Source of the DNA: Kineosporia succinea
Lineage (GTDB): Bacteria; Actinomycetota; Actinomycetes; Actinomycetales; Kineosporiaceae
Direction: 5' to 3'
Assembly: GCF_030811555.1 (NCBI RefSeq)
Contig: NZ_JAUSQZ010000001.1
Span: 3,345,241-3,409,240 of the forward strand
Length of the DNA: 64,000 nt
This document shows, one piece after another, positions 17,386 to 27,116 of this stretch. A program made the position numbers and the translations under genes. How positions within the stretch are numbered: the stretch's first letter is position 1; the number at the start of each line of letters is the position of its first letter. The notes under the pieces are model-generated. The model saw only the letters and a list, made by a program, of their open reading frames with translations. It was not told the origin of the DNA and made no database searches.

Positions 17386-17693
17386 GCACCATCGGAGGCG
17401 TCCACAAGGACCCGCGCGACATCCTGCTGGCGCCGGTCGTCTCGGAGAAGAGCTACACGCTCCTCGACGAGGGCAAGTACACCTTCCTGGTCGACCCGGC
17501 CGCCAACAAGACCGAGATCCGCATCGCCGTCGAGACGGTGTTCGGGGTCAAGGTCTCGTCGGTCAACACCGCCAACCGACAGGGCAAGACCCGTCGTACG
17601 CGGAACGGCCTGGGCAAGCGCAAGGACACCAAGCGCGCGATCATCACGCTGAGCGAAGGCACCATCGACATCTTCGGCGGGCCGGTCTCCTGA
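17382..17693 (+). CDS. rplW: 50S ribosomal protein L23
   Basis: This 103-residue protein lies at the tunnel exit, the docking site for trigger factor and SRP. GTG start overlaps the rplD stop (GTGA). Typical blocks are [18 protein letters not shown] and [17 protein letters not shown] strong hairpin begins within its stop codon and fills most of the gap to rplB. Confidence 0.97.
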   Translation: MSTIGGVHKDPRDILLAPVVSEKSYTLLDEGKYTFLVDPAANKTEIRIAVETVFGVKVSSVNTANRQGKTRRTRNGLGKRKDTKRAIITLSEGTIDIFGGPVS

Positions 17694-17741
17694 CGCCCTG
17701 AACGTTCCCATCCGGGCCGAGAGGGCCGGATCGAGGGCGTC
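17692..17741 (+). other. Hairpin over the rplW stop codon
   Basis: GACGCCCT (17692-17699) pairs with AGGGCGTC (17734-17741). An inner stem ATCCGG-g-CC (17710-17718) pairs with GG-g-CCGGAT (17723-17731) around a GAGA tetraloop. No T-run follows. This is a probable processing or attenuation structure. Confidence 0.6.
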
Positions 17742-17782
17742 CGAAGACCGACATCCGAGAAACAGCAAGAGGACTGACTCAC

Positions 17783-18619
17783 ATGGGAATCCGCAAGTAC
17801 AAGCCGACGACGCCGGGCCGCCGTGGTTCGTCCGTCGCCGACTTCGTGGAGATCACCCGGTCGGAGCCGGAGAAGTCCCTGGTGCGCCCGCTGACGAAGA
17901 GCGGGGGCCGGAACAACACCGGCCGGATCACCACCCGGCACAAGGGCGGCGGTCACAAGCGCGCCTACCGGGTGATCGACTTCCGCCGTCACGACAAGGA
18001 CGGCATCCCGGCCACGGTCGCTCACATCGAGTACGACCCCAACCGCACCGCGCGCATCGCTCTCCTGCACTACGCGGACGGCGAGAAGCGCTACATCGTC
18101 GCCCCGACCAAGCTCAAGCAGGGCGACCGCATCGAGAACGGCCCGACGGCCGACATCAAGCCGGGTAACAGCCTCGAGCTGCGCAACATCCCGGTGGGTA
18201 CCGTCGTGCACGCGATCGAGCTCCGCCCCGGTGGCGGCGCGAAGATCGCCCGCTCGGCCGGCGCCTCGGTGCAGCTGGTCGCCCGTGAAGGCCGCTTCGC
18301 CCAGCTGCGTATGCCTTCCGGTGAGATCCGGAACGTCGACGTGCGCTGCCGCGCCACCGTCGGCGAGGTCGGCAACGCGGAGCAGTCGAACATCAACTGG
18401 GGCAAGGCCGGCCGTATGCGCTGGAAGGGCAAGCGCCCGACCGTGCGTGGTGTGGCCATGAACCCGATCGACCACCCGCACGGTGGTGGTGAGGGTAAGA
18501 CCTCCGGTGGTCGCCACCCGGTGAGCCCCTGGGGCCAGGCCGAGGGACGCACGCGTCGCCCCAACAAGGACAGCGACAAGATGATCGTCCGCCGCCGCCG
18601 TACCGGCAAGAAGCGCTGA
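17783..18619 (+). CDS. rplB: 50S ribosomal protein L2
   Basis: This 278-residue protein is needed for subunit joining and peptidyl transferase activity. It shows [19 protein letters not shown], the essential C-terminal histidine block [12 protein letters not shown], and the basic tail [20 protein letters not shown]. The ATG has AAGAGGA upstream. Length and order between rplW and rpsS are normal. Confidence 0.98.
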   Translation: MGIRKYKPTTPGRRGSSVADFVEITRSEPEKSLVRPLTKSGGRNNTGRITTRHKGGGHKRAYRVIDFRRHDKDGIPATVAHIEYDPNRTARIALLHYADGEKRYIVAPTKLKQGDRIENGPTADIKPGNSLELRNIPVGTVVHAIELRPGGGAKIARSAGASVQLVAREGRFAQLRMPSGEIRNVDVRCRATVGEVGNAEQSNINWGKAGRMRWKGKRPTVRGVAMNPIDHPHGGGEGKTSGGRHPVSPWGQAEGRTRRPNKDSDKMIVRRRRTGKKR

Positions 18620-18635
18620 TAGGAGCCTTTCGAGA

Positions 18636-18917
18636 ATGCCTCGCAGTCTGAAGAAGGGTCCCTTCGTCGACGACCACCTCCAGAAGAAGGTGGATGGTCA
18701 GAACGAGAAGGGGACCAAGAACGTCATCCGGACCTGGTCCCGGCGCTCGATGATCGTGCCCGACATGCTCGGTCACACGATCGCCGTGCACGACGGCCGC
18801 AAGCACGTCCCGGTGTTCGTCACCGAGTCGATGATCGGTCACAAGCTGGGCGAGTTCGCCCCCACCCGCACGTTCCGCGGACACGAGAAGGACGACCGCA
18901 AGGGCCGTCGGCGCTGA
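18636..18917 (+). CDS. rpsS: 30S ribosomal protein S19
   Basis: This 93-residue head protein contacts S13 and the A-site tRNA. It starts [15 protein letters not shown] and has the conserved [16 protein letters not shown] segment. ATG start with TAGGAG upstream; it lies 16 bases after rplB. Confidence 0.98.
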   Translation: MPRSLKKGPFVDDHLQKKVDGQNEKGTKNVIRTWSRRSMIVPDMLGHTIAVHDGRKHVPVFVTESMIGHKLGEFAPTRTFRGHEKDDRKGRRR

Positions 18918-18964
18918 TCGCGCCCGCCCGAGCAGTCAGAAGCGACAGAAGGTAGGAAGTAGCG

Positions 18965-19360
18965 ATGGAAGCCAAGGCGAAGGCGCGGTACGTCCGCGTC
19001 ACGCCCATGAAGGCCCGCCGCGTCGTCGACCTCATCCGCGGGAAGCAGGCACCGCAGGCGATCGCCACGCTGGAGTTCGCTCCGCAGGCCGCCAGCGAGC
19101 CGGTGCTCAAGGTCGTGCAGAGCGCGATCGCGAACGCCCGGGTGAAGGCCGCCGCCGCGTCCGAGGCGTTCGACGAGCGCACCCTGGTCATCCAGGAGGC
19201 GTACGTGGACGAGGGCCCGACGCTCAAGCGGTTCCGGCCGCGGGCGCAGGGTCGGGCGTACCGGATCCGCAAGCGGACCAGCCACATCACCGTCGTGGTC
19301 GGCCCGGCCGAGAAGAAGGACGGCGCTCAGCCCGCCGCCGCTAAGGGAGGGACCCGCTAG
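18965..19360 (+). CDS. rplV: 50S ribosomal protein L22
   Basis: This 131-residue protein has a hairpin that lines the exit tunnel at the macrolide site. Typical blocks are [16 protein letters not shown] and [20 protein letters not shown] short Ala-rich tail follows the family core. The last base of its TAG is the first base of the rpsC GTG. Confidence 0.97.
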   Translation: MEAKAKARYVRVTPMKARRVVDLIRGKQAPQAIATLEFAPQAASEPVLKVVQSAIANARVKAAAASEAFDERTLVIQEAYVDEGPTLKRFRPRAQGRAYRIRKRTSHITVVVGPAEKKDGAQPAAAKGGTR

Positions 19361-20199
19361 TGGGACAGAAGGTCAACCCGCACGGGTTCCGCCTGGGCAT
19401 CACCACTGAGCACAAGAGCCGGTGGTTCGCCGACAGCACCAAGGGCGGGCAGCGTTACCGCGACTACGTGAAGGAAGACGTCGCGATCCGCAAGCTCATG
19501 TCCAAGGGCATGGAGCGGGCCGGCATCAGCCGCGTCGAGATCGAGCGCACCCGTGACCGGGTTCGCGTCGACATCCACACGGCTCGTCCGGGCATCGTCA
19601 TCGGCCGCCGCGGCGCCGAGGCCGACCGGATCCGTGGCGAGCTCGAGAAGCTCACGGGCAAGCAGGTTCAGCTGAACATCCTCGAGGTGAAGAACCCCGA
19701 GGTCGACGCTCAGCTGGTGGCCCAGGGCATCGCCGAGCAGCTGGCCAGCCGGGTCTCGTTCCGCCGCGCGATGCGCAAGGGCATGCAGTCCTCGCTCCGC
19801 GCCGGCGCGAAGGGCATCCGGGTGCAGTGCTCGGGTCGTCTCGGCGGCGCCGAGATGAGCCGGTCGGAGTTCTACCGCGAGGGTCGTGTGCCGCTGCACA
19901 CGCTGCGCGCGAACATCGACTACGGCCTGTACGAGGCCCGCACCACCTTCGGCCGTATCGGCGTGAAGGTCTGGATCTACAAGGGCGACATCACCAGCCG
20001 CGAGCTCGCTCGTGAGCAGGCTGCCGCCCCGGCGCGGGGCCCGCGTCGCGACGGTCCGGGTGGCCCCGGTGGCCGCGCGGCTCGCCCGCAGCGTCGTCGT
20101 CCGCAGCAGCAGTCCGCCGACAGCGCCCCCGCTGCCGAGGCGTCCACGGCTCCGGCCGCTGACGCGCCGGCCGCTGCCGGCACCGGATCGGAGGCCTGA
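19360..20199 (+). CDS. rpsC: 30S ribosomal protein S3
   Basis: This 279-residue protein at the mRNA entry tunnel has its KH domain at [23 protein letters not shown] start overlaps the rplV stop (TAGTG) and encodes [12 protein letters not shown]. The last 65 or so residues form a low-complexity Arg/Pro/Gln then Ala tail, a common actinobacterial extension. rplP follows after five bases. Confidence 0.97.
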   Translation: MGQKVNPHGFRLGITTEHKSRWFADSTKGGQRYRDYVKEDVAIRKLMSKGMERAGISRVEIERTRDRVRVDIHTARPGIVIGRRGAEADRIRGELEKLTGKQVQLNILEVKNPEVDAQLVAQGIAEQLASRVSFRRAMRKGMQSSLRAGAKGIRVQCSGRLGGAEMSRSEFYREGRVPLHTLRANIDYGLYEARTTFGRIGVKVWIYKGDITSRELAREQAAAPARGPRRDGPGGPGGRAARPQRRRPQQQSADSAPAAEASTAPAADAPAAAGTGSEA

Positions 20200-20204
20200 G
20201 TTCC

Positions 20205-20624
20205 ATGCTGATCCCTCGTCGGGTCAAGTACCGCAAGCAGCACCACCCGAGCCGTTCCGGCATGTCGAAGGGCGGCAACGCCGTCACCTTCGGTGAGTGG
20301 GGCATCCAGGCTCTCGAGCCTGCGTACGTGACCAACCGGCAGATCGAGTCCGCTCGTATCGCCATCACGCGTCACATCCGCCGTGGCGGCAAGGTCTGGA
20401 TCAACATCTACCCGGACCGCCCGCTGACGAAGAAGCCGGCCGAGACCCGCATGGGTTCCGGTAAGGGTTCCCCGGAGTGGTGGGTGGCGAACGTCAAGCC
20501 CGGTCGCGTGATGTTCGAACTCTCGTTCCCGACGGAGAAGGTGGCGAAGGAAGCCCTCACCCGGGCGATCCACAAGCTGCCGATGAAGTGCCGGATCGTC
20601 CGGCGCGAAGGCGGTGAAAGCTGA
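20205..20624 (+). CDS. rplP: 50S ribosomal protein L16
   Basis: This 139-residue protein near the A-site begins [19 protein letters not shown]. It keeps the conserved [20 protein letters not shown] segment. Stop and rpmC start overlap (TGATG), implying coupled translation. Confidence 0.98.
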   Translation: MLIPRRVKYRKQHHPSRSGMSKGGNAVTFGEWGIQALEPAYVTNRQIESARIAITRHIRRGGKVWINIYPDRPLTKKPAETRMGSGKGSPEWWVANVKPGRVMFELSFPTEKVAKEALTRAIHKLPMKCRIVRREGGES

Positions 20625-20857
20625 TGGCCGTCGGTTCCAAGGACCTGAACCCGGCTAACCTGCGCGGCTTCGAGGCCGAGCGTCTGGCCGAAGAGCTGAA
20701 GAAGGCGAAGGAAGAACTCTTCAACCTTCGTTTCCAGTCGGCCACCGGCCAGCTCGAGAACAACATGCGACTCCGCGCCGTCAAGCGCGACATCGCCCGC
20801 ATCTACACGGTGATGCGCGAGCGCGAGCTCGGCATCACCGGCACCCCGGAGGCCTGA
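20624..20857 (+). CDS. rpmC: 50S ribosomal protein L29
   Basis: This 77-residue helical protein at the tunnel exit is recognised by [20 protein letters not shown] and the [18 protein letters not shown] end. ATG overlaps the rplP stop, and rpsQ begins one base after its own stop. Confidence 0.97.
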   Translation: MAVGSKDLNPANLRGFEAERLAEELKKAKEELFNLRFQSATGQLENNMRLRAVKRDIARIYTVMRERELGITGTPEA

Positions 20858-20858
20858 G

Positions 20859-21140
20859 ATGAGTGACAGCACCCAGGCTGACGTGCAGGTGCGTGGCGAC
20901 CGCAAGGCACGCCGCGGATATGTCGTCAGCGACAAGATGGACAAGACCGTGGTGGTCGAGGTCGAGGACCGGGTCAAGCACCCGCTCTACGGCAAGGTCA
21001 TCCGGCGCACCACCAAGGTGAAGGTGCACGACGAGGCCAACACCGCCGGCGTCGGCGACCTGGTCTCGATCTCGGAGACCCGTCCGCTGTCGGCGACCAA
21101 GCGCTGGCGCCTGGTCGAGATTCTGGAGAAGGCCAAGTGA
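20859..21140 (+). CDS. rpsQ: 30S ribosomal protein S17
   Basis: This 93-residue OB-fold protein has a short N-terminal extension before the core ([27 protein letters not shown]). [19 protein letters not shown] is the typical end. Its stop overlaps the GTG of rplN (GTGA). Confidence 0.97.
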   Translation: MSDSTQADVQVRGDRKARRGYVVSDKMDKTVVVEVEDRVKHPLYGKVIRRTTKVKVHDEANTAGVGDLVSISETRPLSATKRWRLVEILEKAK

Positions 21141-21505
21141 TTCAGCAGGAGTCGCGGCTGCGCGTCGCCGACAACACCGGTGCGAAGGAAATCCTCTGCA
21201 TCCGTGTTCTCGGTGGCTCCGGCCGTCGCTACGCCGGCATCGGTGACGTCATCGTCGCCACCGTCAAGGACGCGATCCCTGGCGGCAACGTGAAGAAGGG
21301 TGACGTCGTCAAGGCGGTCATCGTGCGCACCGTCAAGGAGCGCCGCCGGCCGGACGGCTCGTACATCCGCTTCGACGAGAACGCCGCGGTGATCCTCCGC
21401 AACGACGGCGACCCGCGCGGCACCCGCATCTTCGGCCCGGTCGGCCGTGAGCTGCGTGACAAGAAGTTCATGAAGATCATCTCGCTGGCTCCGGAGGTGC
21501 TCTGA
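21137..21505 (+). CDS. rplN: 50S ribosomal protein L14
   Basis: This 122-residue protein at the subunit interface is recognised by [18 protein letters not shown] and [28 protein letters not shown] start overlaps rpsQ. rplX follows after one base. Confidence 0.98.
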   Translation: MIQQESRLRVADNTGAKEILCIRVLGGSGRRYAGIGDVIVATVKDAIPGGNVKKGDVVKAVIVRTVKERRRPDGSYIRFDENAAVILRNDGDPRGTRIFGPVGRELRDKKFMKIISLAPEVL

Positions 21506-21506
21506 G

Positions 21507-21872
21507 ATGGCGAAGTTGAAGATCAAAAAGGGCGACACCGTCCAGCTGATCACCGGTCGCGCCCAGAAGAACGGTGGCGACCGGAACAAGACCGGCAAGG
21601 TGATTGCTGTCTACCCGGAGACCCAGCGGGTCCTGGTCGAGGGCATCAACCGGGTCAAGCGCCACACCAAGGAGGGTCAGTCCGGCCGGGGTTCCAAGAC
21701 CGGCGGGATCATCACCCAGGAGGCGCCGGTCCACATCAGCAACGTGATGCTGGTCGACCCGGAGACCAAGAAGGCCACCCGGGTCGGTACCCGCGTCGAG
21801 ACCGTCGAGCGTGACGGCAAGACGAAGACCGTTCGGGTTCGCTTCGCGAAGCGTTCCGGTAAGGACCTGTGA
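21507..21872 (+). CDS. rplX: 50S ribosomal protein L24
   Basis: This 121-residue assembly initiator begins with a KOW motif ([19 protein letters not shown]). [12 protein letters not shown] and the [11 protein letters not shown] end are typical. Its TGA overlaps the rplE ATG (TGATG). Confidence 0.97.
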   Translation: MAKLKIKKGDTVQLITGRAQKNGGDRNKTGKVIAVYPETQRVLVEGINRVKRHTKEGQSGRGSKTGGIITQEAPVHISNVMLVDPETKKATRVGTRVETVERDGKTKTVRVRFAKRSGKDL

Positions 21873-22444
21873 TGACTGTGACCGAAGAGGGCACCAAGGT
21901 GCAGCCGCGGCTCCGCGCCCGGTACGACGCCGAGATCGCTCCCGCTCTGCGCGAGCAGTTCGGCTACGCGAACGTGATGCAGACCCCGCGTCTGGTCAAG
22001 GTCGTCGTGAACATGGGTGTGGGCGAGGCCGCTCGCGACTCCAAGCTCATCGACGGCGCGATCCGCGACCTGGCCGCCATCACGGGCCAGAAGCCGCAGG
22101 TCACGAAGGCTCGCAAGTCCATCGCGCAGTTCAAGCTGCGTGAGGGCATGCCGATCGGCGCGCACGTCACGCTGCGCGGCGACCGGAGCTGGGAGTTCCT
22201 CGACCGGCTGGTGAGCATCGCCCTTCCGCGTATCCGTGACTTCCGCGGCCTGTCCGGCAAGCAGTTCGACGGGCGTGGCAACTACACGTTCGGCCTGAAC
22301 GAGCAGTCGATGTTCCACGAGATCGACCAGGACCGGATCGACCGCGTGCGGGGCATGGACATCACGGTCGTCACCACGGCGACCAACGACGAAGAGGGGC
22401 GCGCGTTCCTGAAGCTCCTCGGTTTCCCGTTCAAGGAGAACTGA
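21872..22444 (+). CDS. rplE: 50S ribosomal protein L5
   Basis: This 190-residue protein binds 5S rRNA and contacts the P-site tRNA. The ATG at 21872 overlaps the rplX stop; a GTG three bases earlier would add one residue. [20 protein letters not shown] and [21 protein letters not shown] blocks are diagnostic. rpsZ follows after one base. Confidence 0.97.
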   Translation: MTVTEEGTKVQPRLRARYDAEIAPALREQFGYANVMQTPRLVKVVVNMGVGEAARDSKLIDGAIRDLAAITGQKPQVTKARKSIAQFKLREGMPIGAHVTLRGDRSWEFLDRLVSIALPRIRDFRGLSGKQFDGRGNYTFGLNEQSMFHEIDQDRIDRVRGMDITVVTTATNDEEGRAFLKLLGFPFKEN

Positions 22445-22445
22445 C

Positions 22446-22631
22446 GTGGCTAAGACCGCTCTCATCAACAAGGCGGCGGGCAAGCAGAAGTTCGCGGTGC
22501 GTGCCTACACGCGCTGCCAGCGCTGCGGCCGTCCGCACTCGGTCTACCGCAAGTTCGGCCTGTGCCGGATCTGCCTGCGCGAGATGGCTCACCGGGGCGA
22601 GCTCCCCGGCGTCACCAAGAGCAGCTGGTAA
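22446..22631 (+). CDS. rpsZ: 30S ribosomal protein S14, zinc-binding short form
   Basis: This 61-residue S14 is the type Z form with a zinc site formed by CQRCGRP and CRICLRE. GTG start encodes [15 protein letters not shown]. In many actinobacteria a longer zinc-free S14 is made elsewhere under zinc limitation; none is seen here. The gap to rpsH is unusually long (267 bases). Confidence 0.97.
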   Translation: MAKTALINKAAGKQKFAVRAYTRCQRCGRPHSVYRKFGLCRICLREMAHRGELPGVTKSSW

Positions 22632-22638
22632 GCCGGCC

Positions 22639-22905
22639 GTGTCCCAGCTGACGATCCCAGTACCGGGCGCCACCACGGTGGCGGCCCGGTCCGGCCGCCG
22701 CCGGACGGTGCGCAACAATCGCATGGTGTCGCTGCGCTCCAGCCTTCCGACCGGTCTGCTGACGCTGCGACACGACGTACCCGAGTACCTCCCCGAGTTC
22801 CTCGAACCCGAGATTCTCGAAGAAGCAACTACGCCGCAGGTCGACGCCTCCTCAGAGAAGGTTGCCGAAACCGCGGTGGGAAAGGGCGGACAAGCCCAAT
22901 GGTGA
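22639..22905 (+). CDS. Possible 88-residue protein of unknown function
   Basis: An open frame from GTG at 22639 fills the unusual gap between rpsZ and rpsH and overlaps the rpsH start by a few bases. About 77 percent of its third positions are G or C, lower than its neighbours but clearly biased. The N-terminal half is basic ([11 protein letters not shown]) and the C-terminal half acidic ([13 protein letters not shown]). No family is recognised. The ribosome site is weak. It may be a real small protein, or non-coding sequence carrying the hairpin at 22663-22689. Confidence 0.3.
   Translation: MSQLTIPVPGATTVAARSGRRRTVRNNRMVSLRSSLPTGLLTLRHDVPEYLPEFLEPEILEEATTPQVDASSEKVAETAVGKGGQAQW
22663..22689 (+). 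other. Hairpin in the rpsZ-rpsH gap
   Basis: CCGGGC-GCCACC (22663-22674) pairs with GGTGGC-g-GCCCGG (22677-22689), with one bulged G and a minimal loop. There is no T-run. Confidence 0.5.
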
Positions 22906-23297
22906 TGACCGATCCGATCGCGGACATGCTGACCCGCGTACGGAACGCGAACTCCGCGTACCACGACCAGACTCAGATGCCCTACAGCAAGCTCAAGCAG
23001 AAGGTTGCTGAGCTGCTGCAGAGCGAGGGCTACATCTCCAGCTGGGAGGTCGCGGACGCCGAGGTCGGCAAGACGCTGACCGTCAAGCTGAAGTTCGGCC
23101 CGAACCGGGAGCGCTCGATCGCCGGCCTTCGCCGGATCAGCAAGCCCGGTCTCCGCGTCTACGCGAAGTCGACGAACCTGCCCCGGGTCCTTGGTGGCCT
23201 CGGCGTGGCGATTCTCTCGACGTCCTCCGGTCTCATGACCGACAAGCAGGCCAAGCAGAAGGGCGTGGGTGGGGAAGTCCTCGCCTACGTCTGGTAA
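22899..23297 (+). CDS. rpsH: 30S ribosomal protein S8
   Basis: This 132-residue protein binds the central 16S domain; in E. coli it represses the spc operon. The first six bases read ATG GTG before a second ATG at 22905, so the start is 22899 or 22905. [22 protein letters not shown] is diagnostic, and [11 protein letters not shown] is the normal end. Confidence 0.97.
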   Translation: MVMTDPIADMLTRVRNANSAYHDQTQMPYSKLKQKVAELLQSEGYISSWEVADAEVGKTLTVKLKFGPNRERSIAGLRRISKPGLRVYAKSTNLPRVLGGLGVAILSTSSGLMTDKQAKQKGVGGEVLAYVW

Positions 23298-23315
23298 CGG
23301 GAAGGGAGAGAGAGC

Positions 23316-23858
23316 ATGTCCCGAATTGGACGACTGCCGATCACCGTTCCCGCCGGCGTCGACGTGAACCTCGACGGTGCTGACGTGACGGTCAAGGGGC
23401 CCAAGGGCACCCTGAACCTCACTGTCGCCGCCCCGATCACCGTCGCCCGCGAGGACGACGGCACGGTCAAGGTCGCGCGCCCGGACGACGAGCGTTCGTC
23501 GCGCGCCCTGCACGGCCTCACCCGCACCCTGATCGCCAACATGGTGATCGGCGTGACGGAGGGCTACACCAAGAAGCTCGAGATCGTCGGCACCGGTTAC
23601 CGCGTCATGGCGAAGGGCTCCAACCTGGAGTTCGCCCTGGGGTACAGCCACCCGATCGTCATCGAGCCGCCCGCCGGCATCAGCTTCGCGGTCGAGGGCC
23701 CCACCAAGTTCTCGGTGACGGGCATCGACAAGCAGGCCGTCGGCGAGGTCGCCGCCAACCTGCGTGGCCTTCGTAAGCCCGACCCCTACAAGGGCAAGGG
23801 CGTCCGCTACGCCGACGAAGTGATCAAGCGCAAGGTCGGAAAGGCGGGCAAGAAGTAA
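23316..23858 (+). CDS. rplF: 50S ribosomal protein L6
   Basis: This 180-residue protein lies near the sarcin-ricin loop. It begins [17 protein letters not shown] and ends with [36 protein letters not shown] precedes the ATG. Its stop overlaps the rplR start (TAATG). Confidence 0.98.
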   Translation: MSRIGRLPITVPAGVDVNLDGADVTVKGPKGTLNLTVAAPITVAREDDGTVKVARPDDERSSRALHGLTRTLIANMVIGVTEGYTKKLEIVGTGYRVMAKGSNLEFALGYSHPIVIEPPAGISFAVEGPTKFSVTGIDKQAVGEVAANLRGLRKPDPYKGKGVRYADEVIKRKVGKAGKK

Positions 23859-24247
23859 TGGCGATCGGTTTGAAGCGCAGCGGTGGGGGCGCGGCCAAGA
23901 GCAAGTCGGCCTCCCGTACCCGCCGCCACCTGCGTGTGCGCAAGCAGCTGCGGGGCTCGACCGAGCGCCCGCGCCTGGTCGTGAACCGTTCCTCGCGGCA
24001 CGTTTTCGTGCAGATCGTGGACGACACGGTCGGCAAGACCCTGGCTTCCGCCTCCACCATGGAGGCCGACCTGCGTGGCCTGGACGGCGACAAGACCGCC
24101 AAGGCCAAGAAGGTCGGCGAACTGGTCGCGGAGCGCGCGAAGGCCGCCGGCGTCTCTGCTGTGGTCTTCGACCGCGGCGGAAACCGCTACGCCGGACGTG
24201 TCGCCGCCATTGCGGACGGCGCCCGTGAGGCTGGGCTGGTTCTCTAG
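23858..24247 (+). CDS. rplR: 50S ribosomal protein L18
   Basis: This 129-residue 5S rRNA-binding protein shows [36 protein letters not shown] and [23 protein letters not shown] overlaps the rplF stop. A 47-base gap leads to rpsE. Confidence 0.97.
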   Translation: MAIGLKRSGGGAAKSKSASRTRRHLRVRKQLRGSTERPRLVVNRSSRHVFVQIVDDTVGKTLASASTMEADLRGLDGDKTAKAKKVGELVAERAKAAGVSAVVFDRGGNRYAGRVAAIADGAREAGLVL

Positions 24248-24294
24248 CCGATGCGCACGCTGACCATTTCGAAGACAGAGAGAAGGAACGTCTG

Positions 24295-24954
24295 ATGGCT
24301 GGACCTCAGCGTCGCGGGCCCGGGGGTAACAACAACTCCGGCGGGCCGAACAGCGGCGGCGAGAACAGCGGCGGCGGCGGTCGCCGGGGCGGCCGTGACC
24401 GCGACAACCGTGGCGGTCGTGACGGCGGCCAGGACAAGAACCAGTTCGTCGAGCGCGTCGTGGCGATCAACCGCGTCGCCAAGGTCGTGAAGGGTGGTCG
24501 TCGCTTCAGCTTCACCGCCCTGGTCGTCGTCGGTGACGGCGACGGCACGGTCGGCGTCGGCTACGGCAAGGCCAAGGAAGTGCCCGCGGCGATCGCGAAG
24601 GGCGTTGAAGAGGCGAAGAAGGCCTTCTTCAAGGTTCCCCGCATCCAGGGCACGATCCCTCACCGGATCCAGGGTGAAGAGGCCGCCGGTGTCGTGCTGC
24701 TCATGCCGGCGTCCCCCGGTACCGGAGTTATCGCCGGTGGCCCGGTGCGCGCCGTGCTCGAGTGCGCGGGTATCCACGACGTGCTGAGCAAGTCGCTCGG
24801 CTCGGACAACGCGATCAACGTCGTTCACGCGACCGTTGCCGCGCTGCGTGGTCTCGAGCGTCCCGAAGAGGTTGCGGCCCGTCGTGGCCTGCCCCTCGAG
24901 GACGTCGCTCCCGTCGCCATGCTGCGTGCTCGCGCGGCGGGGGTGGGTGCCTGA
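24295..24954 (+). CDS. rpsE: 30S ribosomal protein S5
   Basis: This 219-residue fidelity protein has an N-terminal Gly/Arg/Asn-rich extension of about 45 residues before the core ([20 protein letters not shown]). [21 protein letters not shown] is typical. AGAAGGAACG precedes the ATG. Its stop overlaps the rpmD ATG (TGATG). Confidence 0.97.
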   Translation: MAGPQRRGPGGNNNSGGPNSGGENSGGGGRRGGRDRDNRGGRDGGQDKNQFVERVVAINRVAKVVKGGRRFSFTALVVVGDGDGTVGVGYGKAKEVPAAIAKGVEEAKKAFFKVPRIQGTIPHRIQGEEAAGVVLLMPASPGTGVIAGGPVRAVLECAGIHDVLSKSLGSDNAINVVHATVAALRGLERPEEVAARRGLPLEDVAPVAMLRARAAGVGA

Positions 24955-25136
24955 TGGCCCAGATCAAGGTCACTCAGATCAAGTCGAAGATCGGTGGCAA
25001 GCAGAACCAGCGCGACTCGCTGCGTTCGCTCGGCCTCAAGCGGATCGGCGACGTCGTGGTCAAGGAGGACCGTCCCGAGATTCGCGGGATGGTCAACACG
25101 GTGCGGCATCTCGTCACCGTCGAGGAGGTGGACTGA
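24954..25136 (+). CDS. rpmD: 50S ribosomal protein L30
   Basis: This 60-residue protein starts at the ATG overlapping the rpsE stop. [19 protein letters not shown] and [20 protein letters not shown] are typical. rplO follows after one base. Confidence 0.97.
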   Translation: MAQIKVTQIKSKIGGKQNQRDSLRSLGLKRIGDVVVKEDRPEIRGMVNTVRHLVTVEEVD

Positions 25137-25137
25137 A

Positions 25138-25599
25138 ATGGCAGAAGGTCAGCGCGAGCACGCCCTGAAGGTTCACCACCTGCGCCCGGCGCCGGGTGCG
25201 AAGACCGCCAAGACCCGCGTGGGTCGTGGTGAGGGCAGCAAGGGTAAGACGGCGGGCCGCGGTACCAAGGGTACGAAGGCTCGCTACCAGGTCCCGGCCC
25301 GGTTCGAGGGTGGGCAGATGCCGCTGCACATGCGGCTGCCCAAGCTCCGTGGGTTCAAGAACCCGTTCCGGACCGAGTACCAGGTCGTCAACCTGGACAA
25401 GCTCGGCAGCCTGTTCCCCGACGGTGGCAGCATCACCGTCGAGGACCTGGTCGCCAAGGGCGCTGTCCGTGAGGGGCACCTGGTCAAGGTCCTCGGCGAC
25501 GGCGAGATCTCGGTCGCGCTCAACGTGAGCGCGAACAAGTTCTCCGCCAGCGCCAAGGAGAAGCTGGCCGCGGCCGGCGGCAGCGCCACCGAGCTGTAA
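25138..25599 (+). CDS. rplO: 50S ribosomal protein L15
   Basis: This 153-residue assembly protein has the Gly-rich basic segment [20 protein letters not shown] and [20 protein letters not shown]. The ATG at 25138 lies just after rpmD. A strong terminator follows, so this is the last gene of the S10-spc transcript. Confidence 0.98.
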   Translation: MAEGQREHALKVHHLRPAPGAKTAKTRVGRGEGSKGKTAGRGTKGTKARYQVPARFEGGQMPLHMRLPKLRGFKNPFRTEYQVVNLDKLGSLFPDGGSITVEDLVAKGAVREGHLVKVLGDGEISVALNVSANKFSASAKEKLAAAGGSATEL

Positions 25600-25626
25600 G
25601 ACCAAGCTCACCAGGCACGATTCCTG

Positions 25627-25668
25627 ACACCCCGGCGACTCCCTGATGGGCGAGTCGCCGGGGTGTTA
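25627..25668 (+). terminator. Terminator after rplO
   Basis: ACACCCCGGCGACTC (25627-25641) pairs with GAGTCGCCGGGGTGTT (25652-25667), a stem of about 15 pairs ending in TT. It separates the ribosomal cluster from secY. Confidence 0.85.
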
Positions 25669-25792
25669 AGGTCACCCGACCGGCGTCTTGCGAACAGTCC
25701 TCAGACAGGTATGTCCGAGTAGATTCGCAGGCGCTCCACAGGCCAGTAACGACGAGCTGCCCCTTGTCCGGGCAGCGCGCAGGAGGTTTTGC

Positions 25793-27103
25793 GTGCTCAC
25801 CGCGTTCTTCCGGGCGTTTCGCACCCCCGATCTGCGGCGCAAGATCTTCTTCACCGTAGCGATCATGGCGCTGTTCCGCCTGGGCTCGTACGTCCCGACC
25901 CCCGGCGTCGACTACGCGGCCGTTCGACGGTGCGTCAATCTCGCCAGCAGCAGCAGCGGTACCGGCCTTTACGAGCTGGTCAACCTCTTCAGTGGTGGTG
26001 CGCTGCTGCAACTCTCGATCTTCGCGCTCGGGATCATGCCGTACATCACGGCATCGATCATCGTTCAGCTGCTCACCGTGGTCATCCCGCGGTTCGAGGC
26101 ACTGAAGGAAGAGGGTCAGTCCGGCACCGCCAAGCTGACCCAGTACACGCGGTATCTCACCATCGGCCTCGCGGTTCTGCAGTCCACCACGTTCGTCGCG
26201 ATCTCGCGGCAGCCCGGCGGCCTGTTCACGAACTGCAGCGAGATCCTGATCCCGAACGACGACATCTTCACCCTCGGCGTCATGGTCCTGACCATGACGG
26301 CCGGCACCGGCTTCATCATGTGGCTGGGTGAGCTCGTCACCGAGAAGGGGATCGGCAACGGCATGTCGCTGCTGATCTTCACCTCGATCGCGGCGTCGTT
26401 CCCGTCGGCCCTGTGGGCGATCAAGTCCGAGCGTGGCTTCAACACCTTCTTCACGGTGATCGGTATCGGCCTGCTGATCATGGCCGCCGTCATCTTCGTC
26501 GAGCAGAGCCAGCGCCGGATCCCGGTGCAGTACGCCAAGCGCCAGGTGGGTCGCCGCGCCTACGGCGGCACCACCACGTACATCCCGATCAAGGTCAACA
26601 TGGCCGGTGTCATCCCGGTCATCTTCGCCTCGTCGCTGCTCTACCTGCCCGCCCTGATCGCGCAGTTCCAGGGCCAGGACAGTACGGCCGGCTGGGTGAC
26701 GTGGATCAACAATCACCTGGTGAAGGGCGACCACCCGATCTACATCGCGGCCTACTTCGCACTGATCGTGTTCTTCACGTACTTCTACGTGGCGATCACC
26801 TTCAACCCCGACGAGGTCGCCGAGAACATGAAGAAGTACGGCGGTTTCATCCCGGGCATCCGCGCCGGGCGACCGACCGCCGACTACCTGGAATATGTTC
26901 TGAGTCGCATTACTCTCGCTGGTGCTCTGTACCTGGGCATGGTGGCATTGATCCCGCTGATCGCGCTGATCCTGGTCAACGCCAATCAGAACTTCCCCTT
27001 CGGCGGTACGAGCATTCTGATCGTCGTCGGGGTCGGCCTGGAGACGGTCAAGCAGATCGAGTCCCAGTTGCAGCAGCGTCACTACGAAGGGTTCCTGCGA
27101 TGA
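25793..27103 (+). CDS. secY: Protein translocase subunit SecY
   Basis: This 436-residue membrane protein forms the Sec export channel. GTG at 25793 is chosen for the AGGAGG six bases upstream and the family-like start LTAFFRAFRTPDLRRKI. About ten membrane segments are seen. Diagnostic segments are LFSGGALLQLSIFALGIMPYI and the cytoplasmic loop GGFIPGIRAGRPT. It follows a terminator, so it needs its own promoter. TTGCGA (25688) with TATGTC (25710), 16 bases apart, is a weak candidate. Confidence 0.97.
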   Translation: MLTAFFRAFRTPDLRRKIFFTVAIMALFRLGSYVPTPGVDYAAVRRCVNLASSSSGTGLYELVNLFSGGALLQLSIFALGIMPYITASIIVQLLTVVIPRFEALKEEGQSGTAKLTQYTRYLTIGLAVLQSTTFVAISRQPGGLFTNCSEILIPNDDIFTLGVMVLTMTAGTGFIMWLGELVTEKGIGNGMSLLIFTSIAASFPSALWAIKSERGFNTFFTVIGIGLLIMAAVIFVEQSQRRIPVQYAKRQVGRRAYGGTTTYIPIKVNMAGVIPVIFASSLLYLPALIAQFQGQDSTAGWVTWINNHLVKGDHPIYIAAYFALIVFFTYFYVAITFNPDEVAENMKKYGGFIPGIRAGRPTADYLEYVLSRITLAGALYLGMVALIPLIALILVNANQNFPFGGTSILIVVGVGLETVKQIESQLQQRHYEGFLR

Positions 27104-27116
27104 GAGCGGTGCGTTG

